Below are positions 15,201 through 27,879 of a stretch of DNA of 64,000 nucleotides, one piece after another. A model generated the notes under the pieces. It made no database searches. It saw nothing but the letters and a program-made list of their open reading frames with translations, and was not told where the DNA came from. Origin of the DNA: Apus apus (taxonomy: Eukaryota; Chordata; Aves; Apodiformes; Apodidae); contig NC_067289.1 in the NCBI RefSeq assembly GCF_020740795.1, positions 26,034,108 to 26,098,107 on the forward strand, given 5' to 3'. A program made the position numbers and the translations under genes. The stretch's first letter is position 1, and every line of letters begins with the position of its first letter.

Positions 15201-18200
15201 TGAGCACAGAACATGGACAGCTTTTACTGGCCTGGGGCATCACTCAGAACACTTCTGATGGATTACACTGGCATGTGTCTCAGCCACTCACAGAAGAACA
15301 ACAGGGTTTTTTTAAATCAAATCTTGAGACCTAATAAAAGTCCCTTCCCAGAAAAAAATTCTCTATTAACGAGCATCAGTTACATCATTAATTTAACCTA
15401 AGTTTAGGTCAGCTGTCACTGTTGTGTGAAAATGCTGACCCTGGACTCAACATGACATGTAACATCCAAAAGTTGTTTTGCTTCAGTAACAAACAGGAGG
15501 GGGAAGAGAAGCAGTGGCAGCTCAAGTTTCTGATCAGAACAAATCCTCCTGTAACTAGCAGAAAAATCAGTGCTTTGCATTCACACAAGCCCTTTGGTTG
15601 CTTGAGTGTATCCATGGTAACACCCATCGTTCAGAAATTCCAGTATGTGTCTACACTCTTATTTTACATTCTATCTAAAACATGAACAGAATTGAGGGCA
15701 CAGGAGTATCTGCTCCATTAATCTGGTTCTACTTCAGCTATAAAAGTGCATTAGAAGAAAGAAAAGCTTCCCCCATATCTGCCCGTTAAACCAAATTCCT
15801 CCCAAACACCAGCTGTAATGTTAGGATTGCTCTGTTCTTTTACAACAGTATTTATTGCTCTGCAACATGAAGATAAGCTCTGCAGGATTTTTCATATTTC
15901 GAATGCATTGTTGAGCACGATTTATTGATGAATGTCTGTTAAATAAACATTATCTTATATAAAAATGGGATGACAAGTATTCTAATAGATACATAACTTC
16001 TTTTCATTCCTAATAAGAAAATGGTGTGTAGTGTTTTCTCAGGAAATCTGACACAATTACTAACTTTTAAAATCCTGATTTAATACAAATATTTTTAAAA
16101 GAAAGATTGTAAGTATTTTTTGTTATTTGTGCATCTGGAGAAGAAAATTCCATGGGCATTTCAGATTTCTCTATCATACATTTAAGCCTTCTGATAACTT
16201 GCTCCTTGCATGATTGCTTTTAACAGCATATCAGCCCACAAAACCCTGCACACCTCGGAATGGAAACCAATATCCTAAACAATAGCCTGTGCAAATTATT
16301 ATAAAGATATTGAAATTACTGAATGAACAGAAGTGGGGTGGTGCTTCATTGCAACAGACCAGTATGATCTCATTATAATGTCATTACTACTTTCAGTAAT
16401 TGTAAAAGAAGAAAATGAAATTATTTCTGCTTCTGAAGCAACTGACCTCTGTGCTGCCTTTTGTTCTCTTAATACAGCAAGACCATTGTCCCAAAGCCAG
16501 CTTTTTAAACCCAGCTCCTTCCTAACAACTGTTGGGCTTCACTATACACCATTCATTGCCAGGAGCCTTCTCACACAAGCCTCCACTTCTGTGATTTGCT
16601 TCACCCTATCAATAGTCTCTCTAAAATAAAGGCAAAGTACTTGAATTCCAACCTAGAGCCAACAAAAAAAAGCAACCTCAAAAGTCAGCCCTCAGTGGAT
16701 AAGGAATTACTGCTCTTTGCTTGTTTTCCTTAACTTCACTTTTGTGCTGGTCTTTACGATTCAGATTCAGCTGCAGTGCCAGAAAATGGCAGACACCTCC
16801 TGGGAACCAATGCACAACATGGGGCTGTTTCTGTCAGTCAGACATGCCTGGTGCCACCTCGCAAAGGTGGGGCAGCAGCATCCCGGCAGCAGGTAAAACC
16901 ACCGGAACCTCCACTCAATCCCATTTTGGCACCTTTGAAATCCGATTTTTGTTGCCTCTTCCAGAAAAAACAGATGGAGTTAATTGCTGGTTTTTTAGTT
17001 CCTATGTGAGCAAAAAAGCTAAATTACCTTCAGAATAATTTTTCATGTGTGCAGAGCGCCAGTACCAGCTCTCTGCACAACACAAATGTAGCTTTCCAAG
17101 CAACATCTGAATTTTTGCATTTTATTTAGCTCAAATGTCTGCAATTTGGAAGAAACCTCTCTTGAGAGGACTTCCATTCCAATGAAGAAAGCAATGTTGC
17201 TATTTACTGCTAAAGCCATTCCTTTTAGCCCTGTAGTCTGCCTGCCCCTGCAGGGAAGCCTAGAGCAGCTTTCCTTTCACCCTACTTGGTCTTACAACAC
17301 ACAGAAACTCAAAGACTGCAAGATTTTATGCTTTTTTATATTTACACTGCCAGAAGAAAAAAAAAAAATAGAAGCTGCTTCTTCTTGGGAAAACAAAAAT
17401 GAAATCTGTCTGTAATCATAAAGAAACTGAAGAAGCTGGAAATTCCTGCCTTGTCCTCTTCACGTGTAACCTTGCTAAGGACTGGCACAAAAATACACTA
17501 ACAGATTAATCTTAGTATTTCACCCTGGGCAAGTACACAGTGAAATGGCTTATTAGTACCTTTCTTTTACAAGTCACAACATCTGCATTTCTTATCAGAA
17601 AAGTACTAAATTACTATTTCCCTCTCTTCACCTCTATATTAAAACTCTAAATGTCACCATTGTGCCCAGAACATCGGGGAGAAATCAATTTGATGTCTGA
17701 CAAGTCAGGGTTTAACTTGAGAACGCTTTTGTCCTTCAAAGCTGCCTAAAAATCAAGAATTCTATAGAAAAAGTAAGAGAATATGAAAGGAAACAGGAAA
17801 GAATTCAGAATATTTGGAAATGTATTTTAATTACAGTGAATATAGATGTGGGTAGGCTTGACAATGAGTTCAGGTTACACCCAAAAAGATTCAATCTGTG
17901 AATTCTGACAGGTTTTCAGATAGTTCAGACTCACTGTGCAGAAGGTAGTGAATATTTTATGCTGTTTAGTTTGAATGCTTCTACTTGGAGTCAGGTATTT
18001 TCAGTTCACAAAAATCAACACCAAGTTATTAAAAAAAGTACAAGAGCTCATAAATATTAATGAGGAGCCAGTCAGAAAGTCCTGTTAAATTGATGGGTGC
18101 CATTAACTGTGATGAGCTGTCAGGCTGCACAACCAGACCCCGCAGCCACCTCTGGGCACCCACGGGGCTTCCGCCAGCACCACGCCCTAAGTTTATCCTC

Positions 18201-19823
18201 AAATAAGTGAAAACAATTAATCCAGAATTCTCCAGCAATCTGTTGACAAGCACAGGTTAAGCCAACAAATCTAGGTAGGTAAAGTCAACTTTATTCTTCT
18301 GTCAGGTCAGAAAAACAAACTGAAGAATCTTAACTATAATAACCCACTGCCAATTCATCCCTAGAGATTAAAGCAGCAGAAGAACCACACTCAAAGTTAG
18401 ATGTCAGAGTGGCAAACAGACCATCACTGCCCAAGTATCCTCTGGGATGTACAGATCCAACATCTAGATTACATTAGCTCTAGGCTCTAAGGCTGTTTGT
18501 TCTTCACAACTCTTTCCCATGATGCGAAACTTTAAGTTTATTCTAAAATATGACAGACTGACCCCAGGAAAAGGCAGGATGTTGAGCACATGCTTGTGCC
18601 CCACCTGGAAGTAGTTTTTCCTAGTGATAAGGCAGCCGTGATTTTTGGAGTCAAGAAGGAATTTCTCCTCCACCAAAGACTGGTAGTGCTTTCTTGTTTT
18701 ACTGGGAGGAAAGCTGCAGGGGAGCAGTAGGGCTTGTTCATAGCTCTAAAGCTACTCCCAGTGACTCAGTGTAAATATAAACTTTTGAACGCTAAGTATT
18801 CCCAGTAAACACTTGCCAAACTACTCACACGCAGAAACAAACAAACACCAAACAAAAACTGACAATGCAAAAATAAGAAAAACTACAATGTGTCATGTTC
18901 TGGATAAACAATGAAAAGTGCAACAAGATCAAAATGTTTCTGCCCTCTGCTCTACAGACATCTCGACTGCATTTTATCGCCGATGAAGAGGCTGTGAATA
19001 TTGCATTTGTACAGCTATTTTCTTCTCTACTTCAGAAATAATACCAGACACGGATGTTTGCTTGCTGTGGGTGGCGAAATTTCATTCATGTTCTCCTTAT
19101 ACAACTTAACAGCAAATTACCAGTGCATCTCCATCCCACAGAATCGCCTTAGCAACTCTGCAAAATATCTTTCAGAGGCAACAGTCACATGGAGATTGGC
19201 AAGGCCTCCACGAGAAAAAGACCACCTATGGTAAAACAAAAATAACAGCAGCTTTGTGCTTTGCTACATAGAGCCTTGCAACCCCTAAAAAGACAGATCT
19301 TCGTGTTTTGAGACTGTTTTTGATGGGGAGCAGCAAACATTCCCTTTCAGAGCAAAAATTCCTGCCCAGAACACGGTGCTGCCGGGGCACACCCTGCCTA
19401 ACACGGCTCAAAATTACCCAGTGTGGTGACCATTCTCCTGCCAGAATTTAAACTACAACGGTTGAGACTGATGAATAAAAGAGGAAGGCCTCCCTACAGA
19501 ACACCAGTCACCCTGCTGTGTTGTTGCAAACCCGCGTTCCTCCTCAGCTGAAGGAAATGCCGGGTTTCTCTGCCGCAGGACAGCGGACAACCCCTCCGGA
19601 TAGAGGGGCTAACACAGGTGTTCACACCCAGAACTTTCATTACCTGGAGGGGAGTTACAACCCACGCAGCTCATCTCCTTTTTGCGACAATCCAGTGGCA
19701 ACAACAATCCAACTGGAGGAGCTGGCGGGCTCGGGTCGTGCTCTCACAGAGGAAGCCTGTAGAGGCGGCGGGCAGCCGGGCTGCTGGACTGCGGCCTGCG
19801 CGGGCCCGGCCGGCTCACGAGGC

Positions 19824-19956
19824 CGGGGGGCGGGCGGGGGCCCGGGGCGGGGCTCGGGGCGGGGGCTCGGAGCGGGGCCCGGGGCGGGGGCCCGGGGCGG
19901 GGGCTCGGAGCGGGACCCGGGGCGGGGGCCGGGGCGGGGGCTCGGGGCGGGCAGGG
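19824..19956. repeat. G-rich minisatellite (12/18-bp mixed unit) in orphan CpG island
   Basis: Tandem GGGGCGGGGGCTCGGAG and GGGGCGGGGGCCC units alternate for about 130 bp on the plus strand, with periods near 12 and 18 bp. Every unit carries an SP1/KLF-type GC box and G-runs of four or five, giving strong quadruplex potential on the plus strand. The repeat lies immediately beside the YY1-like motif and upstream of the duplicated CCAAT boxes. Confidence 0.85.
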
Positions 19957-20048
19957 GCCCAGCGCCGGCCGCCATCTCCAGCCGCCCCGCGCGCCGCCTC
20001 AGCGGCGCCGCCGAACCCTCGCGCAGCGCGGCCGCGAGCACCACCGGC

Positions 20049-20112
20049 CCGGCGCGGCGGGAGCGCGGGCCAATCGGAGCCCGGCGCGGCGGGAGCGCGG
20101 GCCAATTGGAGC
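20049..20112. promoter_or_regulatory. 32-bp tandem duplication carrying paired CCAAT (NF-Y) boxes
   Basis: Two adjacent 32-bp units (20,049-20,080 and 20,081-20,112) differ at one base. Each holds GGGCCAAT followed by GGAG, so the CCAAT boxes (20,070-20,074 and 20,102-20,106) are exactly 32 bp apart, about three helical turns. The one mismatch turns CCAATCGG into the palindrome CCAATTGG, so the second unit has overlapping CCAAT boxes on both strands. NF-Y is known to bind CCAAT in GC-rich promoters; binding here is inferred. Confidence 0.75.
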
Positions 20113-22966
20113 CCGGCGCCCTCGCGCCTCGCGCCCCGCGCGGGCGGCGCTGGCGGCCCAGGAGGGCGGCGGGGCGGGCCGGGGCGGCGGTTCCGCTGCA
20201 TCTGGACACTGCCCTCTCAGCCTTTAGTTGCGTTTTCCTCTGGTTTTGAAGACTTTCCTTCTCTAAACGGGTACATCTGACAAGCCAGACGTGTACTTAC
20301 GGACATATATTCTGATAGGCCTGCCTAGGTTAACAGTTAACTCGCTGCGGACGCTGAGGTGACGGCCTCTCGCCCCGCGCGGGAAGCGCGCTCAGACAGG
20401 GAAGGGGTTGTCGCGGCGCCAATCCCGCAATGCAGTGACAGCCCAGCGGCCCCTCCGGTCAGTTTTCCGGAGGAAACGCGGCTCAGGGGCTGCGGGCTGA
20501 AGGACGGCACGGGGAGCCAAGGCTGCTGTGCTCGGCTGACCCTGATGGTGTGTGCAACATCACAGGCAGAGGTGTGCGTTTTGAAGTGTCTGTTTCCATT
20601 TACCATGTCGGAATCTGCTTGTGTCTGTACCAAAGGGGATGGATGGAAAATGAGGGTGGATTGTGTCCCAGACTGGAAACTGCAGCCTGCCTTTCAGAAA
20701 CATAGAGATACAAGAGGAATGAACTGCAGCATCTTATAGTGGCAATCTATTGATGTATTCTGCTGACAAATACACACAAAACTAGACTCTGCACAACCTG
20801 GAAGTGGTAGCTGCTCTTCGCAAAATGTGCCATTTCCATTTTTTATGAGCTAGGTCTTCTCACCCTGTTCCTCTTTAGATCACCACAGCATCATTAATTT
20901 TATTGCTGCTAGCTTATCTTAATTGCACTAAAACCAACATTTCGGATATCAGTGACCACTGCAGTAACAACTTCCTCCAACCTCTGTTTCCTCAAGCCAT
21001 TTACCCACCGGGATGTCCCAGACTTGCTGGCCACCGTCAGTGGCCCAAAGGCTGACCCAGCAACCTGCACTGCCAGCCCGAGCACGTTGTCTGGGATGGG
21101 CGAGCTCAAACCAAAACATGGACCTGCCTCAGCCTTTGATCAGTCTTGCCCTAAGAAAATCTGAAGAAAACCTATTTCCTGGTCATGCAGACTGCCTGGA
21201 TCATCAAGGGATACTGTAAAATCACCCCGTGTGCTGGGTAATTGTAAATCATGTAGCTGTCATCCGCATTCCTTCTAACAGTAATTGCTTGGCCCCAAGA
21301 TAATTACCCACGAGCGTTGCAAAAGCTGTGTTGGGGTCAGGGCCTGAGCTAGTAGAACCAATACTAAAGCAGATGCATGCACGTCTACAGAATCAGGCTG
21401 CTAAACATTGTGCACTTTGATGCTGGGACCATCATTGTTTGTGCTTTTTGACATTGAACAAATAAACGTAACAGCAAGAGGAACTTCAACCTCAAGCTGC
21501 AGAAAGAGTTTTCAGTTATTCTTCATGTTACGCTGATTTCAAGAGTCAGACTCCATTAACTCTGAAGGAATCACCCCGAGGTTCACCAGCTGATCTGCTC
21601 TGTGCAGTGTACAACCTTGATATTGAGAACACACTTGAAAATATCACAGGCACTTTTTAATGCCTGACTTTTTCTGGTAACATATAACTGACATATTAGG
21701 GAATCTTCTTCTGTTACCTAGGATAGTTGTTTGCTTCTAGCCTGCTTTTCTGTAACCAGTTTCTGTAACCATGGATTAAAAACCACAACCAGTTTAGAGT
21801 TATCCCAGATGAACTTTATAGAGATGTGTACTTAAATCCACACATGCTTTTCTTGCCAACATCTGGAGGTTTCTGGTAGCTACTTCCCCTTCCTGTCTAC
21901 CACTGATATATTTCCCTTAAAAAAAAATGTTAAATTTCAAAATGCAAATGTCTGCTGCATTAAATTTAATTATTGAGTTTGTGCTTTCAGTTTACTGTCC
22001 TGTTACTTTAACTGAAACTCCAGTGGAAAGTACTCAGCACAAAAATCAAGCTTTTGGTGCAATTTAGTTTTTTTGCATTCTCCCTTCCTGCCTATCCCAG
22101 AACTTGCAGCACAGCCACATCCACCCCCTGCTTCCAGCTCAGCTCTGCAGACCTCAGAACAGCTCCCTTCATACTTGCCATTACCAGCGACATTCATATT
22201 CGTGATCCAGAGGTTTTAAATACACACACAGGCTCATGCAGGGTTGGTCTGCATGACTTCTGCCCAGAAGAACCCTGAGAACAAACCACCTTCCCCCTGA
22301 CTTGTTTCATTCGGCACACACTTAAGCAGGTCACTGCCAGAAGGGAAAAGCCCTTCAGTGCATTTTCACAGTCCTGTTCTCTGTGCCTTTAGGATGTTTA
22401 TCTGGGGGGAGACAAGATAATCTGTAAAATGAAACAGACAAATACTGAGGATCCCTCCAGTGAATAAGAAATAAAATTAAGCAAATACAAATTTAATGCA
22501 TTTCTCTTAGGGTTTTGTGGCTCACTGATGCTGGAGCAGCTGGGCTTGGGTCACACCCTCTGTCCCTTTCCTGACCCTAGTTTGTAACCTCTTAATCAGC
22601 TGTGACTCCACTTTCCCCCTTCCTTTTCACAACCAGGCATTAGCCAACCCCCACCCTTGCTCTTTGACATAATATCTCAAAAATTTTTCCTCCTAAACTC
22701 TGTTGCCAAAATCATCCACACTGTTCATTCTTTGCCTCCTTCCCTGCACTTATCCTCCGTGGCCTTGGCTGCTCCATCTCTCTTCTATCAGAGCATCCAG
22801 TAATTTTGCAGCTGCAAAATTATTTTGGGTTTGTGCCCTTCTCTGCTGCAGCTTCTCGACTTCCTCCAAAGAACCAGCAAGGTGCTGTTTGCTGATGGTG
22901 CCTTACCTTTTAATTCCTGACTTGCAAGTACTGCAAAATAAAGTAATAAAACCTGGTATTGAATAC

Positions 22967-22990
22967 CACACACGTGCACACACACACACT
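22967..22990. repeat. (CA)n microsatellite
   Basis: A short CA/TG run interrupted once by CGTG. Confidence 0.85.
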
Positions 22991-24756
22991 CAAAATCCCT
23001 GCTCTTACCCAGTGTGGTTGCTGGTGGGCAGGAAGGAGCCATCCTTGTGTGTCACCTCTGTGCCTGTTCTGGATGTTCCAGCACAGGTGTGGGGAGGAAA
23101 CATATAGAGGCAAAAAACTTCTCAATAAACCCTTGTAGTTTCATCAGGAAAAGAGGATAAAAAAAGATTCTGTTTCTATTTTTTTAAAAATTTTATTAAA
23201 TTCAGCTCAGTCTCTGAAAGAAAATATCAAGCTGTATAATTGAAAACCAATGAAATTAAATGTTAGTTTAAAAAATAATTCTCAGGCAACTAGTGATTCA
23301 ACTTAAACCAAAACCAACTTTCGTTGTTGAACAAACTGTTAAAAAAATATATTAAAAAATCTATCCAGAGTCAAATTCTTTACTGCTGTTTTAGCTGATT
23401 TTTGCCTTGAACAGAATCACGTGGAAGGGCCTGGGAGCCAGGCACAGCTGAACATCCAGCAGAGTCTCAGCTGCAGGTATTCCCATTTCCTTGGAAATGG
23501 GAAACTGGCTGGAGGAGGATGTACAATGGTTGGGTCTGGCTGTTGCTGAGCTCTTCCCACCAGCTCCACCAAGCACTTCACATCTATTTCATCAAGGGAG
23601 ACAACTCCAGCAGATCCTGTCCTGGTACTTCCCAAGGAATTGTTGATTTTTAACTAATTCATAGTTCCTTGAGAATTAGTCAGAGGTCAAATGTATAGAC
23701 CAGCAGGTGAGCCCATACGGCCAGAGGCAAAACCTTTGGCCATCACCGAGCTGTCTTCACCGCCCATTTTAGCAGAATGCAGCTGTCTGGAATAGGCTTT
23801 TAGACACTGGAATAATTTACCATATTTAGCCTTCCAAATGCTCTGCATCAGGCTTCAAGCTTTATCTTCAGTCCTTCCTGAGATGTTCAGAGCAGCATGA
23901 GAATCTCCCTGGGTTCATATAACACCAAATAAACCCTGTGTGTAAATCAAATGCCTTTCTTTTTTCTGCTCCTGACTTACCCACTATTTCAGTCTGATAC
24001 CCTTTCTCCCCCATTGGCCATCTTATTTTCCCCACAGCCCTGTGTGTGAAATGCATTTTGTGCTCCCAGGCAGCTCCCCAAGGACAGCCCTGTGCTCCAG
24101 CAGCTCTCTGGACCAGGGGTGTTCCCTGCTGGAGTGTTGCCTCTCATGTACAAGTCAGAGACATTTCTACAGGGCAAAGAAAATATGTTGTCCCTTTTTA
24201 AAGCAGCTCTCACTATTATCTCCAGCAACAGTATTTTATCTCCCAACAGTATTTTATTATATCCCTGTGCTACATCTGTTAAAACTAGGCCTGTGTAACA
24301 TTAACTTTCTTGTTAATTTATACTCCCAGCTACTAGTAAATCCCTCCTCATGAACACTAGAATTAGAAACACTGTCACTTCTTAACTGCACTAGTCTCAA
24401 CTAGAAAAATAAGATATGTTGACCCCCTGAAGGTGTATGTGAAATGTGGTTTTGCCACCTGTTTGCTTTACAAGGCTGGAGTACCTTAGTGCTCTGCCAT
24501 GGAACTTCCAAGAGGCAAAGAAAGTGCTGTTGCTGACATGCCAGTCCCCATGCTGAAGTCACAACAGCTTTACAAGGACAAGTGATTGACACACTGCAGG
24601 ATGGGGGGGTTGTTTGTGTTTGGTTTATGGTAGGTCACCCTCAGTTTCTTAATCTTTCCGCAGCCTTTCACTGCATCCAGCTTTTGGTTCCAGGCAGCCA
24701 TTATCAAGAAAAAAGTCCTGGGCGATGCAGTTCCTGGGTTTAGCCATCAAAATCTA

Positions 24757-24825
24757 GACTCACAGGGTCAGGGTTGGAAGGGACTGCTGCACATCATCTG
24801 GCCCAACCCTCTGGCTTGAAGACCT
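24757..24825 (-). mobile_element. Short, diverged CR1 3' fragment, minus orientation
   Basis: CTCACAGGGTCAGGGTTGGAAGGGACTG followed by ATCATCTGGCCCAACCC matches the complement of the CR1 3' terminal segment. Only about 70 bp are recognisable, the tail octamer is degraded, and no coding sequence remains, so this is an old relic. Confidence 0.75.
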
Positions 24826-26942
24826 GCATCTGAACTGGGGGTGGCCAAAGTCCAGCCCCAGAGACACTACAGATTCATCTTCCTATGAGCCAACAGTCCT
24901 GAGCTGATAAGAATGTTGTTTTTTCTTGGAAGAACTTGATTTGCAGCTGAATCCAAATGCATTTTCCTGCTTCCTATATTGCTGTATCTGGGGCCACCAG
25001 GTTCTTTAGTTTCAAGACATTTCTATATTTCTCAAGCTATTCTTAGTCCTAAATAATTTTACACCTAATGTGAGCCAGGAGCCTGTGTGTCACCTTGAAG
25101 TACACATCAATAACTCCACATGTCATCATAGAAGAGATGCAGGACTTTTTGTTCATACTGATTTTTTTTATGTCTGAAAAAGAAAGCAGAGCCATGAACC
25201 CGGGTTTTGTTCAAAAAGGATTGTTTCCAACAATATCAAAATTATTTACAATAAACTTGACAGTTTTCCTTTACAAGCAACTCAGAAGCAGCCCCGGAAG
25301 ACCCCTCTGTCTTACACTTAAGGATGGTTTATATTGCAGAGTTAAAGAGCCAGCACAAATTAGTATCTCAGCAGGATCTTAAGTCAACACCATTTGAATT
25401 AAATGACACTTCAAAAAAACAGTCACCACACTTTAGTCCTAATTATAATTTGGAATTCTTATGTCAGGAATTGATATTTTATCTTTATGGGAACCAATAA
25501 TAGAAACTTTCTTCCTTGAAATGTTTTTTAATAACCTATGATTTATTTTTTTTTTTAAGTGTGGCAGCAGTTCTGAGACTTTACAGGTGGCTTAAGGTAT
25601 TTTAGGTAAATCTAAATATCACTGTTTCAATGGAGGGAAAAAGCTGCCTTCATTTCACATGTTGGAAGTGGCCTGTTAGAAATACTGGGGCTTAATTTTT
25701 TGTTTTATTCCAAACGGGAAAACTCTCTATTGAAATGCTCTTCAACAAAAAAATGCATTTTAATTTGAAAATGAGAAGTGCTATGAATCTTTTCAATGTT
25801 AGCATTGTGATGGGGATAAGAACTTTTGTTAAACTGTTATTTCTAGTAAAAATAACCCTCTTTAGGTGTCCTGTTCTCTTCTGCTGCATCAGATCCCTGT
25901 TACACTGAGCAGAAGTATGAGGAAAGGAAAATGTGCTTCATTATAGAGTAAGCTGGAATACTGGCAAACTAGTACATCCTTCTGCCTTCTGTACCAACTT
26001 TTTATTAAGATATGCTTGGTTTTCATTAAGTTTACAATGAAAGACTTTTCCATAAAGCTTTCAGCATAGCAAATCAACCTCACTGGGCTTTTTTTTTTTT
26101 TTTGTTGGCATTCGTAGTGCATTTTGAAATAGTATTATTGTCTAGAGACTTTTATAGCCTTTAAAACATTTTAGAAACAATTAAACATGCCTTTCTTAAA
26201 ATAAAGTCATTCTTGCCACATTCAGCTGCAAGACTGCTGAGGTCTCCCTGCTCAGCACCATGACTTCTGCTCTGAGCAATAATTAAGACCCCAGCGAGGC
26301 CACCCCCGCTTTGCTGCTTTCTGTTGTGTCTGTTCCCCCTCGCCTCTCCCCGTTGTCCAGTGTCGGGTTGCAGGATGCTGAAAGCAGCTGCTCTGCAGCA
26401 GCACAGTGAGGGCCACCTAATGTCACTGGAGAGCTGTCCCAACGGGCCCCCCGGGCAGGAGCAGAGGTAGGAGCCTGCCCACCTGTGTCCCACCAGGGCC
26501 ACCTGTGGCAATGCCACCAAAGCAAAGCTCAAAAAGCATTCTGCTAAACTAGACACAGCCAAAAAGATTCAGCCTGCTGCCAGGCTTTAACATATTCGTC
26601 ATGAAAATCATCACGGCTGATCAACTGAGACATTAACTTGCTGACAATTTGTACTGTCATGCCCCCTAAATGTGCTCTGAAGATCTTGTGTCTTAGCTCT
26701 GGAGGTAACAGGTGAGGCTCAGGTGACAAAACACTTGACAGGTGATTTGTGAAGTGTTTTGTCAAGTAATACATGACAAAATTTAGCTTCAGGTATCAAC
26801 ACTCATCTAGGCTGGACCAAAGTTCATCGCTTCCTTCAAGGAAAGCATAAAATGTTAAAATTCTGGTTCTACAGAAATCAACAGGGTGATTTTGGTTATG
26901 GATTCCATAGGAGATGGGATGTCAAGTAAGTAGTTTGGCGTA

Positions 26943-27240
26943 TCACAGAATCATGGGGGTTGAAAGGGACCTCTGAAAATCATGGAGTCCAACCCTCCTG
27001 CTGCAGCAGGAACACCCAGGGCAGATTACTCAGAAAGTCATCCAGGCAGGTCTTGAAAGTCTCCAGAGAAGGAGACTCCACAACCTCCCTGGGCAGCCTG
27101 TCCCAGGGCTCTGTCACCCTCACCATAAAGAAGTTTTTCCTCATGTCGAGGTGGAACTTCCTGTGTTGTAGCTTGGTGCCATTTCCCCTATGGACCTATG
27201 CCACCAAAATCACACAATTAACCCCCCGGTCCCTCCTCAG
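26943..27240 (-). mobile_element. CR1 LINE fragment, minus orientation
   Basis: The sequence begins with ATCACAGAATCATGG, the complement of the CR1 3' octamer tail, then TTGAAAGGGACCTCTG and AGTCCAACCCTCCTGC, the complement of the conserved CR1 3' end. It continues through CCTGGGCAGCCTGTCCCAG, the complement of the C-terminal ORF2 region. The element is 5'-truncated. Its 5' boundary (near 27,240-27,285) is uncertain. Confidence 0.9.
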
Positions 27241-27852
27241 GCCCTTCCCTCCTCTGTTGCTCTCATCAGTGCAGCTGGGACAGTGACACCACAGGAGGCC
27301 ACCAGCTCGGCTCCCCAGAGATCCCTGTACATTCAGTTTGGCTCCATCTGACTGAACCCATCTGGGGTTGGTCCTTCTCCCACAGAAGCCCCCGGCAGAT
27401 CCCAGGAGAGGGCAGTGGCAGCAGAGGAAGCTCCTGGCTGCACCCAGGGATCCCCACTTGATGCTTTCATATGAGAAAAACTATGAGAAACAGACACTAA
27501 GGGCTTCCAGGTCAGGTCACTAAGGTCTGTGTCCCCTCCAAAACTCAGTAGATACTTCCATTTAATTGGGCATTTAGCATTTTTAACATCTTGTCAGATT
27601 AGCTCCTGAGCTGACTCAGCCTCATGATAATAAATTAAATTGTATATACTTTAAAAAGCATTTTCCATTTACATGACTACAAGCAACCCTGGAACCTCCT
27701 TAAGGGAAGTCTGTAAGGATTAAGAAAATTAAGTTATTAAAATTGCCAAAACCTGGATGTTTTCAGAATAGTATAATGAGGTGTATTCCAGAGCCCCACA
27801 TGGGGGAGAACATTAATCAGGCTGCAGCAAACCTGGGAGGGACAGGAGGTGT

Positions 27853-27879
27853 GGGGGAGGGACACAGGGCATGGGGGGG
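27853..27879 (+). repeat. G-rich tract with quadruplex potential
   Basis: G-runs of 5, 3, 3 and 7 with loops of 1, 5 and 3 bases on the plus strand satisfy the usual quadruplex pattern. It is intergenic and has no visible gene context. Confidence 0.65.

Larger units (their letters stand above)
1..19699. other. Intergenic or intronic AT-rich DNA, no gene recognised
   Basis: All open frames here are short (about 115 codons or fewer), overlap on both strands and show no known domain, no conserved exon pattern and no codon bias. No interspersed repeat could be identified by eye. The block could be intergenic or could lie within a long intron of a transcript starting at the 20-kb CpG island on the minus strand. 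Individual motif patches are listed separately. Confidence 0.6.
19700..20520. promoter_or_regulatory. Orphan CpG island, candidate (bidirectional) promoter
   Basis: About 800 bp of dense CpG and GC boxes sit in otherwise AT-rich DNA, 36 kb from RAP2B, in two lobes (19,730-20,200 and 20,340-20,520). Promoter-type motifs include CCAAT boxes at 20,070-20,074, 20,102-20,106 and 20,419-20,423, a YY1-like GGCCGCCATCTC at 19,967-19,978 and many GGGGCGGGG boxes. No TATA box is seen. A GTAAGT donor core lies on the minus strand at 20,300-20,295, just past the second lobe. No adjacent ORF resembles a known protein, so the product is unknown; a lncRNA or the non-coding first exon of a gene outside the window is possible. 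Confidence 0.65.

Noticed and set aside
19518-20280. Four overlapping ORFs of 128-243 codons in the 20-kb CpG island
   Set aside because: All are low-complexity Gly/Ala/Arg/Pro translations of a G-rich minisatellite, open on both strands at once, without any known domain. They are better explained by base composition.
26960-27286. 108-codon plus-strand ORF
   Set aside because: It is the antisense reading of the minus-oriented CR1 fragment.
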